This document shows positions 42,618 to 51,883 of a DNA stretch of 64,000 bases, in pieces. Within the stretch, counting starts at the first letter, position 1. Every line of letters starts with the position of its first letter. Where the stretch lies: contig NZ_KQ976354.1 in the NCBI RefSeq assembly GCF_000346485.2, positions 434,001 to 498,000 on the forward strand, in the 5' to 3' direction. Under the pieces are notes generated by a model, which made no database searches, was not told the origin of the DNA, and worked only from the letters and a program-made list of their open reading frames with translations. The position numbers and the translations under genes were made by a program. This DNA comes from Scytonema hofmannii PCC 7110. Lineage in GTDB: Bacteria > Cyanobacteriota > Cyanobacteriia > Cyanobacteriales > Nostocaceae.

Positions 42618-43802
42618 TCAAGAATTTTGTGTTGCTTCGGTTGTATGAGTCTTAGCTTTATTTTCTCGTAAATAATTGATCAGCGAGTTCGTCCAATCTT
42701 GCTTTAAACTGGACTCTTTAACATCTTGATAGCTTGTTAGTTTCTCACCTGGATTGCTATTTAGCAATTCTTGCAGGTATGTGAGTAATTTTTCTGGGTC
42801 GTTGTTGACATCCAGCCAGTACATCTTGTCAATTTCTAGTTTAACGACACCCAAGCCACGCGATCGCCCGCCACCCAGAGGTATTTGTTCGGTTTCAAAC
42901 TGGTGTAAGCCAATCATCAAAAGTCCCAATTCCCCAGGTTCTGCATTCTCGACGACAGCTTTAAACTCAAACTGCGTGCTTGCTGGAACTACTTGGAAAT
43001 CGTAGAGTTTTCCATCTGCTGCTGTTTCGGTGTCTCTATCAATAGCTACGCCGTCTCTTTCTTGGTATTGTCCAAACCAGGTGTCACGAACTACGGTTAA
43101 ATCTCTGACTTGGAATTTGCTAGCAATCCAAGGTGAACCGAAGAGGTGAGAGACTAAATCTGTATTTTTCTGAATTACAGATGTTAAAGCAAAGTCGTTC
43201 TTATATTTTTCCTTCAATTTATTTAGTTCATCTTCTAGTAGCAAGTCTTCGGCTTGTATTAATTGAATTACCTCTTCAAAAGTCAAATTTAGGAAATTTT
43301 CTGTTTTCCCAACTTGGCGTAAAATTATTAATTGCTCTAAATTCAGTTGTTTGATGTTTATAATTTTTGCCTTTGTTGCATGGTCAGGTAATAAATCTTT
43401 ATCTTGAATGTATTTAATTAATTCATCCAAAGATAAATCTTGAAAATCTTCTGTTATCTGAAGTTGATACAGAATTAGTAATTGTTGTAAATTAAGCTCT
43501 TTAATTTTTTTAAGCTCACTAGATGTAAGTGACCATTCTTCCTCGATAGCTGGATTAGCAACTAATTGACGCTCTTTTTTAAGATTCTCATGTCTAAGGA
43601 TACCACGGAGGAAGCTTTCGAGTCGCGATCGCATTGCACCTTTGAAGCTTGATCCTGGTATTAATGGATTACCTAAACTATCTTTAATTACAGGTAAATC
43701 TGAGCCAATTGGTTCACTTGAACGACCTGTACTGATACGTAGTGCTGTGATTGTAGTGAGTGTACCTGTGATTTCTAGGCGATTTTTGAATGTATCGAAC
43801 AT
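42618..43802 (-). CDS. RAMP-superfamily protein (Csx7/Csm3-like) with long helical insertion
   Basis: The 394-residue protein starts NRLEITGTLTTITALRISTG, with PIGSDLPVIKD as probable catalytic-loop region and GSSFKGAMRSRLESFLR as RAMP signature. Residues about 80-210 are an unusual Leu/Glu/Lys-rich helical insertion with internal likeness (LNLQQLLILYQLQITEDFQDLS and LNLEQLIILRQVGKTENFLNLT, each read as one unit). The end has GGGRSRGLGVV. It would be another Cas7-type subunit; the insertion may contact partner proteins. Confidence 0.85.
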   Translation of the reverse strand: MFDTFKNRLEITGTLTTITALRISTGRSSEPIGSDLPVIKDSLGNPLIPGSSFKGAMRSRLESFLRGILRHENLKKERQLVANPAIEEEWSLTSSELKKIKELNLQQLLILYQLQITEDFQDLSLDELIKYIQDKDLLPDHATKAKIINIKQLNLEQLIILRQVGKTENFLNLTFEEVIQLIQAEDLLLEDELNKLKEKYKNDFALTSVIQKNTDLVSHLFGSPWIASKFQVRDLTVVRDTWFGQYQERDGVAIDRDTETAADGKLYDFQVVPASTQFEFKAVVENAEPGELGLLMIGLHQFETEQIPLGGGRSRGLGVVKLEIDKMYWLDVNNDPEKLLTYLQELLNSNPGEKLTSYQDVKESSLKQDWTNSLINYLRENKAKTHTTEATQNS

Positions 43803-43807
43803 AGCGT

Positions 43808-45217
43808 TTAAATTTCTAAAGTATTGGGAAACTGTAGAGGCGGTACTTGCATTTTTTGTGGGATAACAGATGTAATAGCAGATTGGATGAATTTGACAAA
43901 TACCTCGCTTACTTTCTGATAATCACTGCTATTAATTGGCTGAAATCCATGAGCAAACAGTGAGTTATTACGAACTTTTAGAGCATTAATAATTTTATTT
44001 GAATTTTCCTGATAAACCTTTCCCAAAGGATCATCAGGAAGTTTACTCAAAAGCTCATAGCTACTTCTCAAAGCTAGTTGAATTACCCCCTTAATAGGAG
44101 ATCGTTGTTGCTCATATTCATTCCGCAAAGACTCTGGTAATTGCTGAAGGTCAACATCACCGGTTCTAATACCGTAAGTTTTCTTAAGACGAATCTGAGC
44201 TAATAGTTCTAAAGCTCGGTAAAGTCTCCCAACAGCGTCATCATAACGCTCTTGAGTAGCACGTCTTTCAGCACTATTTAGTAAGTCTTGTACAATCTCG
44301 TAGCCATGTCCTTCCGTACCACTACTGGAATCAAACTTTTCATCTATTTGTCCTCGACTGTTAATCACACGCTTGAGGAATAATGCTAGTTGTCGAATTT
44401 CAGTATGACTCATTTGAGGCTCTAGTAACTCTAAAGCTTCCCTATGGTCAAATCTATCCCAAGCATCTAAACCAGAACAACAAGCATATAAAGTTTGAAT
44501 TTTTCGTTTAGTTTCAGATGGTAATATCATTGAAGATAGAAGTCGCCTTAGTTGTGCGATCGCAGCAGAATAGTTGTACTGTTGTAAGAAAGTTGGTAAA
44601 AATTGTTCAATGGTTCGTTGTGCGATTACAGGTGCTACACTTGCTTGTCCAGTTAATTCTCCTCTTTCAATCTTGACAATATTTGTACGGACAGCTGCAG
44701 TTACATATACCGAAACTTGATTATCAAGAGCTGCCATTGCCAATCCTACTGACATAGATTTAGTCCCACCTGTATAATCAGCCATGATTTGAGCATCTGG
44801 TAATTCTTGTTGAATGCTCTGAATAAATGATGAAACTTTCAGATAGCATTCTGATAAGTCATCTGGTTCTTGAATTAAAATTAAGTCTCGATCTGCTCGA
44901 AAGCGATCTTCTAAACCTATCTGAGTAACTATATTAGGTAATTTCTCTACTCGCATTAGGTTTAATGAATCTCGACCTGACTGATAGCGATTTTTTATAC
45001 CAAGTTGTTCTAATATGAATGCTTCTACCTCTGACGGCATCTTTAAAGTTTCTGTCTGTCTAAATTCACAAGGATTGCTTGTACCTATAATCTGGGATGT
45101 ACTGCCTTTACTACCATCAGAACAGACAAAAACAACGCGATCGGGTTGAAGAGATCGAACAGCAGTAATAATCGGTTGGTGAGAACCACCAACTGTGATT
45201 AATAGAATTTTTGTCAT
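43808..45217 (-). CDS. CARF-HEPN ribonuclease, Csm6-like (TIGR02710 type)
   Basis: The 469-residue protein has an N-terminal CARF domain (KILLITVGGSHQPIITAV, DYTGGTKSMS) and a C-terminal HEPN domain with RNNSLFAH (Arg416, His423). Between them is a helical linker. Proteins of this form are activated by cyclic oligoadenylates made by Cas10 and then cut RNA. The gene is inside the operon, between the 191-residue protein and the RAMP with insertion. Two partial paralogues lie at the operon end. Confidence 0.88.
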   Translation of the reverse strand: MTKILLITVGGSHQPIITAVRSLQPDRVVFVCSDGSKGSTSQIIGTSNPCEFRQTETLKMPSEVEAFILEQLGIKNRYQSGRDSLNLMRVEKLPNIVTQIGLEDRFRADRDLILIQEPDDLSECYLKVSSFIQSIQQELPDAQIMADYTGGTKSMSVGLAMAALDNQVSVYVTAAVRTNIVKIERGELTGQASVAPVIAQRTIEQFLPTFLQQYNYSAAIAQLRRLLSSMILPSETKRKIQTLYACCSGLDAWDRFDHREALELLEPQMSHTEIRQLALFLKRVINSRGQIDEKFDSSSGTEGHGYEIVQDLLNSAERRATQERYDDAVGRLYRALELLAQIRLKKTYGIRTGDVDLQQLPESLRNEYEQQRSPIKGVIQLALRSSYELLSKLPDDPLGKVYQENSNKIINALKVRNNSLFAHGFQPINSSDYQKVSEVFVKFIQSAITSVIPQKMQVPPLQFPNTLEI

Positions 45218-45253
45218 AAAAAATTATCTCCTATGTCTTTCATTTTTATTAAT

Positions 45254-45829
45254 TTATGAACCTATTAAAGCTGTATGTTCACGACTAAGATAACCAAGGT
45301 AAAGTTGAGTAAGTTTTAGATGAATATCTTTAGCAACAATTGATTTATTCTTTTCAAGGTATAGCTTAAGTTCCTTTAGCTGTTCACGTTTAGTTTCACT
45401 GAGCATAGGATTAGTCAATTCTTTACTATCCTCTGATAGAAATGGCTTAATTTCTTTATCTATACTCCTATTGATGGAATCAAAAATAGCCTCGACATTA
45501 GTTGTTAAATCATTTATTTGTCTAATGACTGCGCTGGCAAATATTTCTTTTTGACCATGCTCATTTATTTCTAGCTTCCATATTTTACTAGCATCTTTAC
45601 GACCAACTTGATAGCGAATATAGTTTTTGATAACTTCTAAAGAAGATGTTGAATCTGTGGCTGTAGTGAGAACATTTTTTATAGGAGAACGTTCTTTTAT
45701 TTGCTTGATATCAAATTTTTTAGTTATTTGCTGCATTTTAATTATGACATCATCTAATTGTTTACTGAATTCATTTTCAATTCGTAGAGTTAATTGTTGT
45801 TCTAAATTAATTACGGAAATCTGGGACAT
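45254..45829 (-). CDS. Helical protein of the type III operon, family not recognised
   Basis: The 191-residue protein is almost entirely helical, rich in Lys, Glu, Ile and Gln, with no catalytic motif. It starts 3 bp after csx10, so it is co-translated with it. Size and helix content suggest a small subunit of the effector complex, but this is inference. It is one of two unassigned proteins in the operon. Confidence 0.7.
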   Translation of the reverse strand: MSQISVINLEQQLTLRIENEFSKQLDDVIIKMQQITKKFDIKQIKERSPIKNVLTTATDSTSSLEVIKNYIRYQVGRKDASKIWKLEINEHGQKEIFASAVIRQINDLTTNVEAIFDSINRSIDKEIKPFLSEDSKELTNPMLSETKREQLKELKLYLEKNKSIVAKDIHLKLTQLYLGYLSREHTALIGS

Positions 45830-45832
45830 TAT

Positions 45833-47233
45833 TTAAACCGCCTGTTCTCTAAATATATTATGAAATTCATTACAAATTTGTACTTGACCGAAGCCTTCAG
45901 AAGTGCGCTCGCCTACTCCTTGCAGTTCTAATTTCAGAAGTTTATTGGTCCATTTTTCTTTCCATTTTTTTTCATTTTGTTTATTTGTACTAAATAAATA
46001 CACAGCACCTCTATTTGTAACTAATTCTATATCCTTCATCAATCCCCAAGCAGAGTTCCAGCCAGAACGATAGCTATAGCTGCTGTATGCAACTTCTAAT
46101 TTGAGGAAATCATTTTGTGCTTCAGGATTTAATTTCGCAAACTCATCATCTACACCTAGAAATTCACATAACATTTTTGGAGAGATAACCGTAGTGCGTC
46201 GCCAATTTTCTGTGAAGATGCCATCAGATTGTAGGTTTAGGGTAAAATATTTACGACCTTTTAATAGGTTATTTTCCGGTTCTCCAAACACTGACCATAA
46301 TTGCCAACGTTGTTCAAGTTTTTGGTTGAATTCTTTGATTCTATCTGCAACATTGGTTACAGCATCTTCAATTTTGGCCTTAATTTTAACTTTACCAAGA
46401 CCGCGTGAAGTTGCACCGCCTAATCTAAATAGCTGAGAATTATCATTAATGAATTGTTCCAGAGATTTAGCTAACTCTTCATTTTTTACAATAATCACAC
46501 TGCGATAAACAACAGGATGCCAATTTTGTCCTTGAGGATTACTTAAAAACGATTCATTTAAAACTTCAATGCTGTAAAGAATATCATCCTGAGATGTGGT
46601 GCGTTGGCGGTTGATTCCTACTCTTGTTAAAAAGCGCGTGCTAACAGAATGACTGCGGTACTGATATTTAATTTTATTGTCGTTAGTTTTGCTATAAAAG
46701 CTGCTGTAAGGTTCAACTCGTGCATCAGTCTTGTCTTCTAGAGATTTGAGATCGCTAGGATCGTAAGGATAATTGTACGCATCTGCACAAAAGCGATCGA
46801 TTAAGGTGTCAAAAACTCCATTGGCTTTAGGTTTAAAACCTGAGTCTGTTTTAGAACTGACGGCGGTTGCAGGTAAAACCATGACCTCATCAGTCACAAC
46901 TTGAGAAATGATGTCATACTTTTCTTGTTCAGGGTTTTTTTTGTCAATTAAAATTGATTTATTTGCTATCTTGGCAACGGCTGGATAAGCATTCTGAAAA
47001 ATTGCAGGTTCATCACCCAAAAATAATGCTTCAAATTCGCCACCGCCTGCTGATAGATTTTGTTCTGCTATTCGTGGTATTTGCTGATTAGATAGTTGTA
47101 AGATGTGTGATGCGATCGCACCGCGAATGACTGAACCAGGAATATGATCTTCTGCTTCACTCACAGAACCGGGTTTTTTGCCAGCAATCGCTAATGGCGA
47201 TAAAGCTGTAATCTCTAATTTAATCCGCTTCAT
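45833..47233 (-). CDS. csx10: Csx10, Cas5-group RAMP of subtype III-D
   Basis: I start at ATG 47233, which overlaps the preceding stop (ATGA); this gives 466 residues beginning MKRIKLEITALSPLAIAGKKPGS. Landmarks are HIPGSVIRGAIASHIL, SVSTRFLTRVGINR, and two Gly-rich RAMP loops: RLGGATSRGLGKVK and the C-terminal GVGERTSEGFGQVQI. The matches fit Csx10 proteins, which cap the 5' end of crRNA in subtype III-D complexes. It is the main reason for the subtype call. Confidence 0.85.
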   Translation of the reverse strand: MKRIKLEITALSPLAIAGKKPGSVSEAEDHIPGSVIRGAIASHILQLSNQQIPRIAEQNLSAGGGEFEALFLGDEPAIFQNAYPAVAKIANKSILIDKKNPEQEKYDIISQVVTDEVMVLPATAVSSKTDSGFKPKANGVFDTLIDRFCADAYNYPYDPSDLKSLEDKTDARVEPYSSFYSKTNDNKIKYQYRSHSVSTRFLTRVGINRQRTTSQDDILYSIEVLNESFLSNPQGQNWHPVVYRSVIIVKNEELAKSLEQFINDNSQLFRLGGATSRGLGKVKIKAKIEDAVTNVADRIKEFNQKLEQRWQLWSVFGEPENNLLKGRKYFTLNLQSDGIFTENWRRTTVISPKMLCEFLGVDDEFAKLNPEAQNDFLKLEVAYSSYSYRSGWNSAWGLMKDIELVTNRGAVYLFSTNKQNEKKWKEKWTNKLLKLELQGVGERTSEGFGQVQICNEFHNIFREQAV

Positions 47234-47943
47234 GACTTCGCCTCCGGTATTAGCATCTCCCACAATGGATCATCTTTCGATAGTGTTTCCAAATCTTTCC
47301 ACCGCAGCCAACCCAAACCCGTAGATTTACTACCACCAAGGGCGTGAATGTGCCGCAAGCCTGCTAAAATCAAAGCCTTGGCGTATGGTGGACAGTCGGG
47401 TAAAAGATGAATTTCTCCCGTAAATTCCAATTGATTATTTGCTGGAGAAGTTTCGATAAAAAAGAGTTTATTCTCTTCTGCGGTTAAGCGACGGCGGTTA
47501 ATAGTCACGCCAGGACGTATCACATCTGGTAAATCCTCTCGTTCTATATGACAAATCAAATCATCAACTACAATACGGGATGGAAGTATGGGATTACCAA
47601 ATATTTGCGAAATTAAGCAGTGATAGCCTCTGTAGCCATCAATTTGGTAACGAGATTGGAATTGTCTACTCACTTGTGCTTCTGTAGGACAAAGTGTTTC
47701 AGCTTTTGGTGATGCAAAAATCTCCCATCCTAAACCCCTAGCTAGTTTTTCGCATTCATGGCGTAGTCTCCCTTTAAGTTGGGAAGCAGGAATTAGCAAT
47801 TGTCCTTGAGCATTGCGGATGATAGGCTTGTCTACAAGGGAACCATCAGAACCACCCGCTCCAACACACAAAGCCGTATCAATTATGGCTGTGAGTTTAA
47901 TATATCTTACTTGATTTTGGGGTAAGTTACGTAAAGTAATCAT
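47230..47943 (-). CDS. RAMP-superfamily protein, Csm3-type
   Basis: The 237-residue protein reads YIKLTAIIDTALCVGAGGSDGSLVDKPIIRNAQGQLLIPASQLKGRLRH in its N-terminal part, read as separate strands: the DKP loop holds the candidate RNA-cutting Asp and ASQLKGRLRH is the RAMP signature. GGSKSTGLGWL is the Gly-rich loop near the end. It overlaps cas10 and csx10 by 4 bp on each side, indicating tight translational coupling. Confidence 0.87.
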   Translation of the reverse strand: MITLRNLPQNQVRYIKLTAIIDTALCVGAGGSDGSLVDKPIIRNAQGQLLIPASQLKGRLRHECEKLARGLGWEIFASPKAETLCPTEAQVSRQFQSRYQIDGYRGYHCLISQIFGNPILPSRIVVDDLICHIEREDLPDVIRPGVTINRRRLTAEENKLFFIETSPANNQLEFTGEIHLLPDCPPYAKALILAGLRHIHALGGSKSTGLGWLRWKDLETLSKDDPLWEMLIPEAKS

Positions 47944-50291
47944 GATGCTAAGGTTGGTTGCTGTGATTTTGCAGAATTTAATTTATCCTGTGATTTTTCA
48001 ATAAACGGGTATAAATCTACCAACTCTCGCCAAATAGTTTCGTAGGTAACTTTTTCCTCAGTTTCTTCTTTCCCCTCTTTTAAAGACATCCAAGGTGCGA
48101 GGTTTCCATTATTGGTTGGATCTTTAGGTTTGCACCACGCATCTTCAAACTGTGTTGTGAGGAAATTTTGAGCTTTTTTGTCACTTAGTCGTACTTTAAA
48201 ATAACGATAATTAAGCATAGCTGTCTGTTTACTCCGTTCTAGTAAACTGCGGATTTGATAAAGCTGAGATTTGGGAAAGTCTGCATTTTTTAAAACCTTA
48301 GCAGTTTCTAACAGTCCACCGAGTTCATGCAAGGTATAAGGCGCGGCATACAGCTTGAGTTTTTGCTTTCCAGTCCCAGATTTAGTTAAGCCGTTGGCAC
48401 GAAATTCGTTAATATTGGACGAAATCATTGTCACAGCTTTCATTACCAAAAAGTCTATTGTTCCACCATAGTATCCATATTTTTTTAGGTCTTTTGCTTG
48501 TTTTTTTGCTGATTTAAGTAGCTGCTCTGTCAGCTTTTGTGCATAGTATATCGGTGTGTTTTCAGCCGCGATTAATACACCAGTTGACATACTAAGTTGA
48601 CACTGAGATGCTAGAGATGATTGTGGTTGGTAGCGATGGAAAAAGCAGCGTTGTGGTAATTTGTAATTTTCTATTTCTGCTAATCTACGTTCAAATTCTT
48701 CCCCAATAGTTTTAGCAATAGCCAAAGCTTTATCTGCTGGTACAATCAGCATCACATCATCACCACCAATGGTTAAAATTTCAAAAGGATGAATCCAAAC
48801 TTCTTTTATACTTTTTCTTTCTGCTTGTAAATTCGAGTTTAATTTATGTGGCTCAAGATGTTCTGTCAAAGCTGCATATACAGATTTTTCGGTGGCGTCA
48901 AAAATATCCCGACTAAACTGTTTGTAATCTTCGGGATTTTGAATTTTTTTCTGGATGTAACCACCCATGTTATTACCATCTGCATAAATATAGGCAACAA
49001 AACCAGAAGAGGTACTTGCATCACCAATTTCTCTCACAGACATGGCTTCTTTAACCCGATTGGGATGAAGATTTTCTGAGCGGATTTTGCCGTAATATTT
49101 ATGTGGTGTTTTGTATAAAAATCTTTCAAATTTGTTAACCCAAGTTTCAATAACTGCTTCACTACCGGGTTCCCAATCAAAACCTGTCTGTTCATACCAT
49201 TTTGTAGAACTATTATCTCTTTTAGCTATTTGTCCTACTAATCGCTTACGTGCTGAAGCTTCTGAAAACCAAGGGTCACCAGGAAGTCCCTGACTTGAAT
49301 CGTCGGGAGAGGTTTTAGCTTGCATTACAGCCGAACGGCGATCGCCCTCATCTCGTTTAAGATAAGGATGGGTTTCAAACATTGGTGGATACTGCCGCGA
49401 AGGTCTATCATGCTCCGGTAAACTATTACCATTACGCCTCTGATTAAATAGAGATGCTAGCTTACCTGCTAGTTCATTAAATGTTTTACGTTCTCTAAAG
49501 GCTTGTTCTGGAGATGTATCAATTTGCTCAAAATAACCTTTGATTAATGGATTGAATGACTTATTATCCCAATTCTCACAACATTTTTCTAACCAAAATG
49601 TCTGGTCATCATTTTTTTTGGGTAATCGACCAAAAATTATTTCTAAGGGCTTAAATGTATCACCTACGGCACAGGAATTAGCGGTTAAAGTTTCCTCTGT
49701 ATAACGTTTTTCAATAGCATTAGCTAAATCATTTACAAAAGCAGCAGGACAAAAAGCTAAGATATTTCCACCAGTAGAATATATGATTAACTCTGGAATG
49801 AGTACCTTTGAAAGCTCAGGAAAATTTTCTGATTTATCTAACCAATCTTCTCTCACTTTTTGACAGTAATCTTTGGCACGTTGACACTGCTCATAATCTG
49901 GATGATTTTCGCAACCAAAGAAAGCAGGTAAATCAATCAAGTTAATTCTATCAAGTAAAGCTGAAGCACCGCGAATATCTGGCAGTTTAGCTGCTTCAAA
50001 TACATATTGTTTAATCTTAGTTGCACCACCATAAACCAAGCCAACTTGAGAATTCCAAAATTGTGGATAGTCTTGTTGATATTTTTTTAACTCCTCCACT
50101 GTTTTGGGAAACGGTAGTTTTCGCAACATCTGCACTTGTTCAAGATAAGGAATTATCTCTATCGGAACTTCTCCTTCTGCTTGTAATTGCTGTTGCATTT
50201 TTTGCATCGCGCTTTTGTCATTACCTGCGTCGTTACACAACAGACACCAGGCTAATCCAATATCAGTTTGGCTGAATGAGTTTAGTTTCAT
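47940..50291 (-). CDS. cas10: Cas10, large subunit with GGDD cyclase site
   Basis: The 783-residue protein has two palm regions. DGNN with Asp438 (YADGNNMGG) lies in the first metal site, and GGDD is at residues 509-512 (LTIGGDDVML). An N-terminal HD nuclease motif is not seen, so DNA cleavage by this subunit is doubtful. The intact GGDD predicts cyclic oligoadenylate synthesis on target binding, in keeping with the CARF and Csx3 genes nearby. It is the first gene of the operon; an 101-bp MITE-like repeat begins 27 bp upstream. Confidence 0.93.
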   Translation of the reverse strand: MKLNSFSQTDIGLAWCLLCNDAGNDKSAMQKMQQQLQAEGEVPIEIIPYLEQVQMLRKLPFPKTVEELKKYQQDYPQFWNSQVGLVYGGATKIKQYVFEAAKLPDIRGASALLDRINLIDLPAFFGCENHPDYEQCQRAKDYCQKVREDWLDKSENFPELSKVLIPELIIYSTGGNILAFCPAAFVNDLANAIEKRYTEETLTANSCAVGDTFKPLEIIFGRLPKKNDDQTFWLEKCCENWDNKSFNPLIKGYFEQIDTSPEQAFRERKTFNELAGKLASLFNQRRNGNSLPEHDRPSRQYPPMFETHPYLKRDEGDRRSAVMQAKTSPDDSSQGLPGDPWFSEASARKRLVGQIAKRDNSSTKWYEQTGFDWEPGSEAVIETWVNKFERFLYKTPHKYYGKIRSENLHPNRVKEAMSVREIGDASTSSGFVAYIYADGNNMGGYIQKKIQNPEDYKQFSRDIFDATEKSVYAALTEHLEPHKLNSNLQAERKSIKEVWIHPFEILTIGGDDVMLIVPADKALAIAKTIGEEFERRLAEIENYKLPQRCFFHRYQPQSSLASQCQLSMSTGVLIAAENTPIYYAQKLTEQLLKSAKKQAKDLKKYGYYGGTIDFLVMKAVTMISSNINEFRANGLTKSGTGKQKLKLYAAPYTLHELGGLLETAKVLKNADFPKSQLYQIRSLLERSKQTAMLNYRYFKVRLSDKKAQNFLTTQFEDAWCKPKDPTNNGNLAPWMSLKEGKEETEEKVTYETIWRELVDLYPFIEKSQDKLNSAKSQQPTLAS

Positions 50292-50317
50292 ACGAAAAGC
50301 AATTGTTTATTGACGTG

Positions 50318-50418
50318 ATACCAATTTGAAAAAAGAATGCGAAAGATAGTTGGGTGAAATCAAGTCCAAGCAAGGCTTTCTCAATCCAAAATCCAAAATC
50401 TAAAATCCAAAATGGTAT
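50318..50418 (-). mobile_element. MITE-like 101-bp repeat, copy 2, in front of cas10
   Basis: Inverted copy of 34074-34174 with the same length and the same ATACCA...TGGTAT ends. It occupies most of the gap between cas10 and the Csx3-ATPase gene, so it may have replaced or added promoter sequence. Confidence 0.7.
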
Positions 50419-50498
50419 GAGGAATTCTGTGAACTTGTCATAATATTAGGTGAAATGGAGTTTTACATATTCAGATTCAGCTTAGTCGAGAAAGATAA

Positions 50499-51560
50499 TT
50501 ATTTTTTTGATATAAAAGTTGACTTCACGCACTTGAGTATAGATTCCGGAACACTTTTTACCCGTCCCCGCACCCAAGGACCGCAAGTTATTTCCAAATA
50601 TGGCTCCTGCTTGTGAACCTCCTCTATCTCCTCCAAACGACTGTGAATAACTGCTACTGGTATTAAATTTCCCCTGTCCCGACAAAACTCATGCCAAGCA
50701 TCCACTTTTTCTGGCTTGGAACTAATAATCAAATAGTGAGTACAAGCTTCTAAAATAGGCAGTTTCTCTGGCTGTACCATCCCACCAACATCCACAATCA
50801 CCAAAGACTTTTGCTTCCGCAGTTGTAATATTGCTTGAGCATGATAGGGAAAAAACCGTTCTGTCAAAGCCCCCTTATTCTGTTTCTTGAAGGCTTCGAT
50901 CTCATCATGAGTCGCCTCTGCACTTAATTCCAAAATGTAGTTCCCTTCTCCATCCCAGTGAGCGCGTTGTAAGTAAATCTCAGGATGTTCGGATAATAAA
51001 GCTTGAAACAAAGCATGAGATAGTACGCTTTTACCGCTATCTGGCGGTCCTACTATCATCAACGCCGGACACAGCCCAGCTTCTATGTTTCTTTTTTCCT
51101 TCCCAGGTGCATGATTTTGGCGTCCATTTGATAGATTGATAGGAATGACTTGACCGATACGGACTTGATGGGAGTTTGTGACGGACACCACTGCTCCTAA
51201 ACGGGGGTCATAGCAAGCCACCCAATCGGTACGATTTAGTTTGTGAGTGAGGTAAGAATAGAGCCACATCGGTGCGCGACCGGAAATCGCCACGCCACCA
51301 GTGCTATCGATACCAACAGGTAATTCTAAGTTTTGTATATCTTGCGGTTCTATCAGACGATCGCTTCTGGTCAATTCAATTGACAGCACCTGGTATCTAA
51401 AACCCTGTACTACAACTGATTCACTCAGATGCAGGCGCAAAGCTGCGATAGTGACCTCACTCATGTGGATTGGTAATCTTTGTTTCTCTGTCATTATGGC
51501 ATATTCAGTAGAAGAGGGGTCTTCTATTAAATCTGTTATTGTTACAACTATATTCATCAA
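50499..51560 (-). CDS. csx3: Csx3-ATPase fusion, putative cyclic-oligoadenylate ring nuclease
   Basis: The 353-residue protein has an uncharacterised N-terminal 65 residues, a Csx3 domain (about 70-142) and an ATPase domain. The Csx3 part reads GGVAISGRAPMWLYSYLTH, then WVACYDPRLGAVVSV with His106 and Asp118, matching the known pattern. Walker A GPPDSGKS is at 171-178. Csx3 proteins degrade cyclic tetra-adenylate in type III systems, so this one may switch off the CARF-HEPN response. It is divergent from the WYL regulator. Confidence 0.88.
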   Translation of the reverse strand: MMNIVVTITDLIEDPSSTEYAIMTEKQRLPIHMSEVTIAALRLHLSESVVVQGFRYQVLSIELTRSDRLIEPQDIQNLELPVGIDSTGGVAISGRAPMWLYSYLTHKLNRTDWVACYDPRLGAVVSVTNSHQVRIGQVIPINLSNGRQNHAPGKEKRNIEAGLCPALMIVGPPDSGKSVLSHALFQALLSEHPEIYLQRAHWDGEGNYILELSAEATHDEIEAFKKQNKGALTERFFPYHAQAILQLRKQKSLVIVDVGGMVQPEKLPILEACTHYLIISSKPEKVDAWHEFCRDRGNLIPVAVIHSRLEEIEEVHKQEPYLEITCGPWVRGRVKSVPESILKCVKSTFISKK

Positions 51561-51883
51561 GATGCTGATACTTTCAGAACTAGTTGGGAAAATTATTGCT
51601 ACACAAGGCTTTTTATGAGAATATTAAGTTTTATGTCAATGATAATCTTTTATGTAACGTATTATTAAATACTTTATATAACTAAAAAACTATGAAACAA
51701 ACTGTTCCAGCCGCTTGTATAGACCAATACTGCAAGGGGTGAGGAAATTGTAGGTTGCGTAGAGCGCATAAGCGAAACCCAACAAATGCTGATAAATGTT
51801 GGGTTTCGTTCCTCAACCCAACCTACTGCTGAAAAAGGACGACACAGATTGTGACCATCGCGTATTAAAGATAGGTTGTAAAA
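51561..51883. other. Intergenic region between the divergent csx3 and WYL genes
   Basis: An imperfect palindrome of about 78 bp spans 51749-51828: GTAGGTTGCG...AACCCAACA at left and TGTTGGGTTT...CAACCCAACCTAC at right. It is a kind of dispersed repeat common in cyanobacteria. Promoters for both genes must lie here. Confidence 0.55.
51749..51828. repeat. Long imperfect palindrome, MITE-like
   Basis: The outer arms GTAGGTTG/CAACCTAC and inner arms AACCCAACA/TGTTGGGTT form a long hairpin. No coding sequence is present. Confidence 0.65.
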
